From Candidatus Woesearchaeota archaeon (GTDB lineage Archaea; Nanobdellota; Nanobdellia; Woesearchaeales; GW2011-AR4), in contig JACPMT010000038.1 in assembly GCA_016185815.1 (NCBI GenBank), forward strand, positions 1 through 18,840: a stretch of DNA of 18,840 nucleotides, given 5' to 3'. This document shows positions 13,261-18,840 of this stretch, in pieces (within the stretch, counting starts at the first letter, position 1; every line of letters begins with the position of its first letter). The notes below the pieces were generated by a model, which searched no databases, was not told the origin of the DNA, and saw only the letters and a list, made by a program, of their open reading frames with translations. Both the position numbers and the translations under genes were made by a program.

Positions 13261-14331
13261 ATGCAAGACAACATCACTAGAAGAAAATCCCGCAAGGTAA
13301 AAGTAGGTAAATTATACATTGGAGGAGATGCGCCTATAAGCGTGCAGTCAATGACAACAACCGACACAACTGATGCAAGTGCAACAATTGAGCAGATTCA
13401 CGGATTGGAGGAGGTTGGATGCGACATTGTAAGAGTTTCTGCCCCGACAATGGAGGCAGCAAAGGCGTTGAAGGAAATCAAGGAGAATATCAATATTCCT
13501 CTTGTTGTTGACATCCATTTTGACTACAGGATTGCCTTGGAAGCTGTGAAATATGTTGATAAATTAAGGATTAATCCGGGCAACATTGGCAGTTCTGATA
13601 AAGTTGAAGCTGTTGTAAAATCCTGTAAAGATTATGGAGTGCCTATGAGGATTGGAGTCAACCTCGGCTCTTTGGAAAAAGACTTGTTTGACAAGCATGG
13701 CTATGCGCCAGAGGCAATGGTTGAGAGCGCTATGCGCCACCTTAAAATCCTGGAAGACTTGGATTTTTATGATACAGTTGTTTCATTGAAAGCAAGCGAT
13801 GTGCCGAGAATGGTGCAGGCATATAGGTTGTTTGCTGCAAAAACAGATTATCCTTTACATCTTGGCGTTACAGAGGCAGGCTCAAAGCTACCCGGCTCAG
13901 TCAAGTCAGCAATGGGAATTGGCATGCTTCTTTCTGAAGGCATTGGCGACACAATAAGGGTTTCATTAAGCGAAGAGCCAAAGGAAGAGGTGAAGGTTGG
14001 AAAATTAATCTTAAGGGCGCTTGGATTGAGAAACGAGGGAGTGCAGGTTACATCCTGCCCTACATGCGCAAGAACGCATGTTGATGTAATAAAGATGGTT
14101 GAGCAGCTTGAGTCAGCGACTGAAAAAATAAAAAAGCCAATAAAGGTTGCTGTCATGGGGTGCGCTGTAAATGGGCCTGGAGAAAGCAAAAAAGCAGATA
14201 TAGGAATTGTTGGCGCTCCTGGGAATCATTTGCTTTACAAGGAAGGAAAGATTGTGAAAAGAGTAAATGATAATGAAATTTATGAAGTTCTTTTGAAGGA
14301 GATTGAAGAGATGACCAGCAATGGCAATTAA
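13261..14331 (+). CDS. ispG: 4-hydroxy-3-methylbut-2-enyl diphosphate synthase (IspG/GcpE)
   Basis: 356 residues, the compact bacterial form without the plant-type insert. It reductively opens MEcPP to HMBPP using a [4Fe-4S] cluster. The TIM-barrel part starts with VGGxPISVQSM-like GGDAPISVQSMTTTDT and includes VVDIHFDYRIAL, LRINPGNIG and LGVTEAGS. The cluster ligands are C266 and C269 (SCPTCARTHVDV), C301 (MGCAVNGPGES) and E308, at the same spacing as in bacterial enzymes. It needs an electron donor (flavodoxin or ferredoxin), not encoded here. It sits one base after the unknown gene and overlaps or abuts dxr. Identification is firm. Confidence 0.97.
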   Translation: MQDNITRRKSRKVKVGKLYIGGDAPISVQSMTTTDTTDASATIEQIHGLEEVGCDIVRVSAPTMEAAKALKEIKENINIPLVVDIHFDYRIALEAVKYVDKLRINPGNIGSSDKVEAVVKSCKDYGVPMRIGVNLGSLEKDLFDKHGYAPEAMVESAMRHLKILEDLDFYDTVVSLKASDVPRMVQAYRLFAAKTDYPLHLGVTEAGSKLPGSVKSAMGIGMLLSEGIGDTIRVSLSEEPKEEVKVGKLILRALGLRNEGVQVTSCPTCARTHVDVIKMVEQLESATEKIKKPIKVAVMGCAVNGPGESKKADIGIVGAPGNHLLYKEGKIVKRVNDNEIYEVLLKEIEEMTSNGN

Positions 14332-14332
14332 T

Positions 14333-15493
14333 ATGAAACACATCTCAATTCTTGGCTCAACAGGCAGCATCGGAACTCAAACATTAGAGATAGTCAGGCA
14401 ATTTCCTAATGAATTCAAGGTAGTTGGCCTGACAACAAACAAAAATTCTGATTTATTGCTAAAGCAAATCAAGGAATTCAAGCCAAAAGCAGTTGCGATA
14501 ATGGACAAAAGCAAGGCTGATGATTTGCTTAATTTTTCTTCTGCTCAAGTTTATTCTGGAATTGATGGATTGAATAAGATAGCAACTTTGCATGAAGCAG
14601 ATACTGTTGTAAACTCTTTAGTTGGGAGCATTGGCATAGAGCCGACATATAATGCTATAAAAAACAAAAAAAATATTGCATTGGCGAATAAGGAAACTCT
14701 TGTTGCGGCAGGCTCTGTTATCATGGATGAAATAAAGAAAAACAATGTAAATCTGATGCCGATTGATTCTGAGCATAGTGCAATATTCCAGTGCCTGAAT
14801 GGGGAGAATATAAAAGAAGTGAGCAAAATAACAATAACTTGCTCTGGTGGCCCATTCAAAGATTACACAAAGCAACAAATGGAAAATGCAACTGTACAGG
14901 ATGCGTTAAATCATCCAACATGGAATATGGGCAATAAGATAACAATTGATTCCGCAACTTTGATGAATAAAGGTTTTGAGGTAATTGAAGCACACTGGCT
15001 TTATGGAATTGGGTATGGCTATATCAAAGTTGTCATTCACCCCCAAAGCATAGTGCATTCTTTGGTTGAGTTTGTTGATAAATCAATCATCGCACAGCTC
15101 GGAATGCCAGACATGAAAATCCCAATCCAATATGCATTGACGTACCCAAAAAGATTTCAAAATTCAAGCAAGCCATTGGATTTAACAGAAATAAAAAATC
15201 TTGAGTTTTCAGAGCCTGACTTTGAAATGTTCCCATGCATGAAATATGCTTATGAGGCAGGAACTGTTGGAGGAACCCTGCCGGCAGTTATGAACGCCAC
15301 AAACGAAGTTGCTGTTCACGCTTTTCTCGAAAATAAAATAAGATTTTTCGACATTCAAAGGCTGATAAGAAAAATGATGGACGGGCATAATACAATTAAA
15401 AGCCCGAATTTAAAAGACATCCTTGACATTGATAAATTGACAAAAGAAAGGACCAAAAGCATAATTGAGGAAGAAATGGTAGTCAATAACTAA
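14333..15493 (+). CDS. dxr: 1-deoxy-D-xylulose-5-phosphate reductoisomerase
   Basis: 386 residues from ATG 14333, which gives the usual opening MKHISILGSTGSIGTQTLEI. An ATG at 14321 in the same frame would add four residues and overlap ispG by 11 bases. Dxr converts DXP to MEP with NADPH and a divalent metal. Visible: nucleotide-binding GSTGSIG (8-14), ANKETLVAAG, metal ligands in DSEHSAIFQ (D145, E147), TCSGGPFKDY, NHPTWNMGNKITIDSATLMN, KGFEVIEAHWLY, and VVIHPQSIVHSLVEF with LGMPDMKIPIQYAL. All three family domains are present at normal length. It is followed by ispDF after 11 bases. Confidence 0.97.
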   Translation: MKHISILGSTGSIGTQTLEIVRQFPNEFKVVGLTTNKNSDLLLKQIKEFKPKAVAIMDKSKADDLLNFSSAQVYSGIDGLNKIATLHEADTVVNSLVGSIGIEPTYNAIKNKKNIALANKETLVAAGSVIMDEIKKNNVNLMPIDSEHSAIFQCLNGENIKEVSKITITCSGGPFKDYTKQQMENATVQDALNHPTWNMGNKITIDSATLMNKGFEVIEAHWLYGIGYGYIKVVIHPQSIVHSLVEFVDKSIIAQLGMPDMKIPIQYALTYPKRFQNSSKPLDLTEIKNLEFSEPDFEMFPCMKYAYEAGTVGGTLPAVMNATNEVAVHAFLENKIRFFDIQRLIRKMMDGHNTIKSPNLKDILDIDKLTKERTKSIIEEEMVVNN

Positions 15494-15504
15494 GGACTTC
15501 TAAA

Positions 15505-16686
15505 ATGAATTTTGCAATCATAGTCGCTGCTGGCAAAAGCAAAAGGATGGGAAAAAATGTGGATAAGGTGCTCCTTCCTATTCTAAACAAGCCAATGATC
15601 TATCACACATTAAAAATATTTCAAGATTGTGATTTGATTGATGAAATAATTGTTGTAGTGCAAAAAGATGATATTGAAAAAATCAATAAAATCAGAAACC
15701 AAAATAACTTCAATAAAATCAAAAAAATCATTGCCGGAGGAAAAGAAAGGCAGGATTCAGTTTATAATGGATTAATTTCAATTGAAAATGCAGGAAATGA
15801 AAATATTGTAGTTGTGCATAACGGGAGCAATCCGCTGGTTAGAGATGGAGAAATAGTTAATTGCATTAACGCGGCAAAGCGATACGGCGCTGCTGCTGCT
15901 GGCTTCCCGTTGAAGGACACTATAAAAAAAACAAAGGAAGATTTTGTCGAAAAAACAATTGACAGGGGAAATATTTACCAAGTCCAAACACCACAAGCCA
16001 TAAAATACGGGCTGTTTGTTGATGCTTTTAGTAATGCAAAAAATAAAAAATTGCAATTTACTGACGACGTTTCTTTAGTCGAGGCTTTAGACAAAAAAGT
16101 GAAAATAGTGCCCTGCTCCTACGAAAACATAAAAATAACAACAGATGACGATTTAAAAATTGCAGAAGCAGTTTTAATGAGGAGAAACAGCATTAACACC
16201 AGTTTTCGAGTCGGATTCGGGCAGGACAGCCACAAGTTTTCTTCGGATAAGAATAAAAAACTGGTCCTTGGCGGTTGCACCGTTCCAAATGAAATCGGGT
16301 TGGAATCCAATTCCAATGGAGATGTCATTCTGCACGCTTTGTTCAATGCGATAAGCTCAGCAATAGGGGAAAAATCGCTTGGCTTTTATGCAGATCCAAT
16401 GTTCAAAAAGGGCGTAACTGACAGCAAAGAGTATTTGAAAGTGATTTTGAACAAATTAAGCAAAAAAAACCTTAAAATAAACAATGCCAGCATTATGATA
16501 GAGGCAAAAAAGCCAAGGCTTGATGCGCATACAGACAGCATAAAAAATTCATTGTCAAAAATATTGAGCATTGAAAAAGAGAAAATCGGGGTCGCCTGCA
16601 CTTCAGGAGACGAGTTGACTTCTTTCGGGCAAGGCAAGGGGATGCAGTGCTTTGTTGCTGTTAGTTTACACTGCCCTCAAAATTAG
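15505..16686 (+). CDS. ispDF: Fused IspD-IspF (MEP cytidylyltransferase / MEcPP synthase)
   Basis: 393 residues. IspD (about 1-225) adds CMP to MEP; IspF (about 234-393) cyclises the later intermediate. IspD shows AAGKSKRMG (8-16), GGKERQDSVYNGL, R154 in DRGNIYQVQTPQA and ENIKITTDDDLKIAE. Its usual H-D-x-A-R-P block reads HNGSNP (105-110), so the family aspartate and arginine are both asparagine. IspF shows VGFGQDSHKF (D241, H243, metal ligands), but the expected metal-binding histidine of HSDGD is N269 in SNSNGD; the end TSGDELTSFGQGKGMQ is also variant. I recall related IspF sequences with NSDGD in some bacteria, so this may be a natural subgroup. AAGGA precedes the ATG. Identity is firm; activity of each half is inferred. 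Confidence 0.95.
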   Translation: MNFAIIVAAGKSKRMGKNVDKVLLPILNKPMIYHTLKIFQDCDLIDEIIVVVQKDDIEKINKIRNQNNFNKIKKIIAGGKERQDSVYNGLISIENAGNENIVVVHNGSNPLVRDGEIVNCINAAKRYGAAAAGFPLKDTIKKTKEDFVEKTIDRGNIYQVQTPQAIKYGLFVDAFSNAKNKKLQFTDDVSLVEALDKKVKIVPCSYENIKITTDDDLKIAEAVLMRRNSINTSFRVGFGQDSHKFSSDKNKKLVLGGCTVPNEIGLESNSNGDVILHALFNAISSAIGEKSLGFYADPMFKKGVTDSKEYLKVILNKLSKKNLKINNASIMIEAKKPRLDAHTDSIKNSLSKILSIEKEKIGVACTSGDELTSFGQGKGMQCFVAVSLHCPQN

Positions 16687-16690
16687 CAAA

Positions 16691-16699
16691 TATTATATA
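16691..16699 (+). promoter_or_regulatory. TATA box of ispE
   Basis: TATTATATA, starting 5 bases after the ispDF stop and centred 28 bases before the ATG at 16723. It makes ispE a separately promoted, probably leaderless gene and rules against the earlier ATG at 16699. Confidence 0.7.
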
Positions 16700-16722
16700 T
16701 GAAAATAATATCTAGGCTAAAT

Positions 16723-17571
16723 ATGGCAGTACCTTCATATGCAAAAATCAACCTTTACCTCAAGATAGGCAAGAAGCTCAGCTCAGGCTACCATAATATC
16801 CAATCGGTTATGCAGCGCATAGAGCTTAGCGACAACATATCCATAGAACCCACAAATGAAGACAAGATAGTGGTTGAGTCCACAAATCCGGAGCTTAGCG
16901 GAGAGGAAAACCTGGCTTATCAGGTTGCTTTGCTTTTGAAAAAGAAATACAAGGTGAAGCACGGCGTCAAAATCTACATAGAGAAAAACGTGCCGCTTGA
17001 AGCCGGGCTGGGGGGAGGCTCCAGCAACGCAGCAACAACTTTGCTCAGCCTCAACAAGCTGTGGGGGCTAAAGCTGAAGGAAAAGCAGCTGATAGAAGTG
17101 GCTGCCCAGATCGGCTCGGATGTGCCATTCTTCATAGGGGATAATGCGGCATTGGTCGAGGGCATAGGCGACAAGATAAAGCGCATAAAGAAGTCCTTTA
17201 GCATAAATATAATACTTATAAACCCCGGCTTTAGGGTTTCAACAAAATGGGCTTACTCTGCATTTGACAGGAAAAGGCCAAAAATAAAGACAAAAGCCGA
17301 CATCAGCAGCCTGATTAAGGCAATTGAAAAAAAAGACATAAAGGAGATAGCAAACAACCTTCACAATGATTTTGAGCCGATTGTCACAAAAAAATACAAG
17401 GCAATAAATGAAATCAAAAACAACTTGCTTAGGAATGACGCGCTTAATGCTTTAGTTTCAGGCTCCGGGCCAACGATTTTCGGGGTTTTCAACAGCATCT
17501 ACGAGGCAAGAGAGGCATTTTTCAAGATACAGTATGATTACCCTTTTGTATTTTTGACAAAAACTATATAA
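16723..17571 (+). CDS. ispE: 4-diphosphocytidyl-2-C-methyl-D-erythritol kinase
   Basis: 282 residues from ATG 16723 (MAVPSYAKINLYLKIGKKLS), which fits both the TATA box and the family start; an ATG at 16699 adds eight residues. This GHMP-family kinase phosphorylates CDP-ME. The substrate-binding lysine K8 lies in AKINLYL. The ATP-binding loop is PLEAGLGGGSSNAATTLLSL from P91, the catalytic aspartate is D133 in GSDVPFF, and motif 3 is VSGSGPTIFGVF. The SGYHNIQSVMQRIEL segment is IspE-specific and excludes mevalonate or homoserine kinase. The gene looks slightly richer in G and C than ispDF. It is followed by a 223-base gap with hairpins. Confidence 0.96.
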   Translation: MAVPSYAKINLYLKIGKKLSSGYHNIQSVMQRIELSDNISIEPTNEDKIVVESTNPELSGEENLAYQVALLLKKKYKVKHGVKIYIEKNVPLEAGLGGGSSNAATTLLSLNKLWGLKLKEKQLIEVAAQIGSDVPFFIGDNAALVEGIGDKIKRIKKSFSINIILINPGFRVSTKWAYSAFDRKRPKIKTKADISSLIKAIEKKDIKEIANNLHNDFEPIVTKKYKAINEIKNNLLRNDALNALVSGSGPTIFGVFNSIYEAREAFFKIQYDYPFVFLTKTI

Positions 17572-17573
17572 AA

Positions 17574-17649
17574 CAACTGTTCCGTCAGTTGAGTGCGGGA
17601 AACTTTTTACGAAAAAGTTTCATCAAAAATGTGCCATCTTTGATGGCAC
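17574..17649. repeat. Cluster of tight hairpins between ispE and ispH
   Basis: Three inverted repeats in a row: a weak one, CAACTG/CAGTTG (17574-17579 with 17586-17591); GAAACTTTTT/AAAAAGTTTC (17599-17608 with 17612-17621), 10 bp, loop ACG; and GTGCCATC/GATGGCAC (17631-17638 with 17642-17649), 8 bp, loop TTT. The last shares the core ATCTTTGAT with one hairpin of the RNase P RNA. No T-run follows the stems, so a bacterial-type terminator is not indicated. The rest of the gap to ispH (to 17794) is AT-rich; I see no clear TATA box 25 bases before ispH and no further gene. Confidence 0.7.
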
Positions 17650-17794
17650 GAAAAAACAAAGATTTTTAAAATATACTTTCATGCAATGCTTTCGGGGATT
17701 TTAATTTAAATTTTTATTATTAATGTTCCTGCCCTATTGTCTAAGGCAAGAAGAAAGTAAAACCTTCAATTTGTAAAAATTATTAAAAACAAAA

Positions 17795-18745
17795 ATGGAA
17801 ATCAAAGTAGCAAAGCACGCCGGCTTCTGCTTTGGAGTGAAGAAAGCCATAGAAATTGCGGAGGAAGTTGCGCAAAGCAATGACGGAAATACCTATGTTC
17901 TTGGCCAGCTTGTGCATAATGAGAAGGTTATAAAAAATCTCGAAGATAAGGGAATAATTTTTGCCGATGACATAAGTGAAATTCCTCAAAATGCTGTTAC
18001 TGTGCTTAGGGCCCATGGCGAGCCTGGAACAACCTACAAACTTCTTGAAGAGAAATCCATTGTCAAAGGCAGGAATCTGAATGACGCGACATGCCCGCTG
18101 GTAACCTTAGTCCATAACGTGGCAATAAAGCTGAAAAATGCAGGCTACGAAGTAATTTTGTTTGGCAAGCACAATCATCCAGAGGCAATAGGCACAAGCT
18201 ACCATCTAAGAGGCAAAAGCACTTTTATCGTTGAACATGAAGACAATCACCAGAAGGTTATTGACTACGTCAACAGAAATCATTTTAAAAAAGTCGCAAT
18301 AATCTCCCAGACGACAATGTCAGTTTTTGGGTATAAAAATCTGATTGAAAACATCAACAAAGAAATGAACAATCAGTTTAAGGAAATTCCACTATCGCTA
18401 AAAAATCTCGATGTGAAATACGGCTTTGTTGACACTATCTGCAACCCGACAAAGCAGAGGCAAAGCGATGTTGACGAGCTTGCAAACGAGTGTGATTTAA
18501 TAATTGTCATAGGAGGCAAAAACTCAAGCAATTCAAAAGAACTGCATGCAAAAGCGCTAGAGTATGGAGTTGAATCTTATTTTATACAATCTGCGGAACA
18601 ATTGCAAAAGGAGTGGTTTAAAGGCAAGGAAAAGATTGGGGTTACAGCGGGCGCCTCCACCCCTGATTATTTGATTAATGATGTTGTGGAAAGGATAAGG
18701 GAGATTGTTGGACAAGAAAAAATAAACACAGAAATAAAAATTTAA
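17795..18745 (+). CDS. ispH: 4-hydroxy-3-methylbut-2-enyl diphosphate reductase (IspH/LytB)
   Basis: 316 residues. The last MEP enzyme, which reduces HMBPP to IPP and DMAPP on a [4Fe-4S] cluster. The three cluster cysteines are C12 (AGFCFGV), C100 (DATCPLV) and C216 (TICNPT). Substrate-binding elements are all present: GQLVHNEKV, RAHGEP, GKHNHPEAIG, SQTTMS, GGKNSSNSKEL and TAGASTPDYLI. Length is normal. It is separated from ispE by 223 bases and probably has its own promoter with a leader, since no TATA box lies at the leaderless distance. It converges with a partial gene, 9 bases between stops. Identification is firm. Confidence 0.97.
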   Translation: MEIKVAKHAGFCFGVKKAIEIAEEVAQSNDGNTYVLGQLVHNEKVIKNLEDKGIIFADDISEIPQNAVTVLRAHGEPGTTYKLLEEKSIVKGRNLNDATCPLVTLVHNVAIKLKNAGYEVILFGKHNHPEAIGTSYHLRGKSTFIVEHEDNHQKVIDYVNRNHFKKVAIISQTTMSVFGYKNLIENINKEMNNQFKEIPLSLKNLDVKYGFVDTICNPTKQRQSDVDELANECDLIIVIGGKNSSNSKELHAKALEYGVESYFIQSAEQLQKEWFKGKEKIGVTAGASTPDYLINDVVERIREIVGQEKINTEIKI

Positions 18746-18754
18746 AAAATAAAC

Positions 18755-18840
18755 TCACTCTGCAAAAAACCCGCTTCTCTGCATATCAAACTTCCAGTTC
18801 TCCGGAATTCTGCCAACCCTCTTGTAATATTTTGTCAAGC
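18755..18840 (-). CDS. C-terminal end of an unidentified gene
   Basis: An open minus-strand frame runs in from the right edge and stops at TGA 18755-18757. The 27 complete visible residues end RVGRIPENWKFDMQRSGFFA then E. The sequence has ordinary protein composition, and the frame converges tightly on ispH, as do other gene ends in this window. It is too short to name. Confidence 0.55.
   Translation of the reverse strand, partial: LTKYYKRVGRIPENWKFDMQRSGFFAE

Noticed and set aside
16723..17571. ispE being a mevalonate-pathway GHMP kinase.
   Set aside because: The AKINLYL and SGYHNIQSVMQ segments and its place among the other MEP genes are specific to IspE.
17599..17649. Bacterial-type intrinsic terminators after ispE.
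   Set aside because: No T-run follows either stem, and archaeal termination depends mainly on T-runs rather than hairpins.
1..18840. The window being from a bacterium, given the full MEP pathway.
   Set aside because: eS24, eS31, P1, Rpo7, Spt4, Sec61 beta, alpha-NAC and the RNase P RNA type are archaeal, and TATA boxes precede the MEP genes as well as the archaeal genes.

Overview
The window comes from an archaeon. Evidence: RNA polymerase subunit Rpo7 next to Spt4, ribosomal proteins eS24, eS31 (S27ae), P1 and an archaeal-type uL10, Sec61 beta, an archaeal alpha-NAC, a COG1340 coiled-coil protein, and an RNase P RNA. Many start codons also lie about 25 bases downstream of archaeal TATA boxes. 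The low GC content, small genes and tight packing fit a reduced genome of the DPANN type (Woesearchaeota/Pacearchaeota-like). That placement is inference; no rRNA is present to settle it.

Layout. (1) 1-341, +: the end of a TolB-type beta-propeller gene. (2) 471-3947, all -: two unknown genes, alpha-NAC and Sec61 beta in one run; then the RNase P RNA gene; a small membrane protein; and a THUMP-domain RNA methyltransferase. The Sec61 beta gene (1829-2005) and the RNase P RNA (about 2035-2467) are not obvious from long reading frames. (3) 4068-5881, +: PIN-domain protein, Rpo7, Spt4, eS24, eS31. (4) 5894-9060, -: uL1, uL10, P1, COG1340 protein. (5) 9161-10534: a small accessory stretch with an orphan protein, an intact hicB, a convergent hicA broken by a one-base deletion, and a 60-residue protein. 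(6) 10682-18745, +: dxs, an unknown gene, ispG, dxr, an ispD-ispF fusion, ispE and ispH. (7) 18755 to the end, -: the tail of a further gene.

The main point of interest is region 6. It encodes every enzyme of the bacterial-type MEP (non-mevalonate) isoprenoid pathway, from pyruvate plus glyceraldehyde 3-phosphate to IPP/DMAPP, in one 8-kb block of an archaeal genome. Archaea normally make isoprenoids by mevalonate routes, so the block was probably acquired from bacteria. It now sits behind archaeal promoters (clear TATA boxes before dxs and ispE). An unrecognised 200-residue gene is embedded between dxs and ispG, and the IspD-IspF fusion carries unusual active-site substitutions.

A second pattern is a set of paired short hairpins: tight stems of 7-10 bp with 3-4-base loops, two in tandem. 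They occur inside the RNase P RNA gene, just upstream of the dxs promoter, and between ispE and ispH. They may be a small dispersed element.
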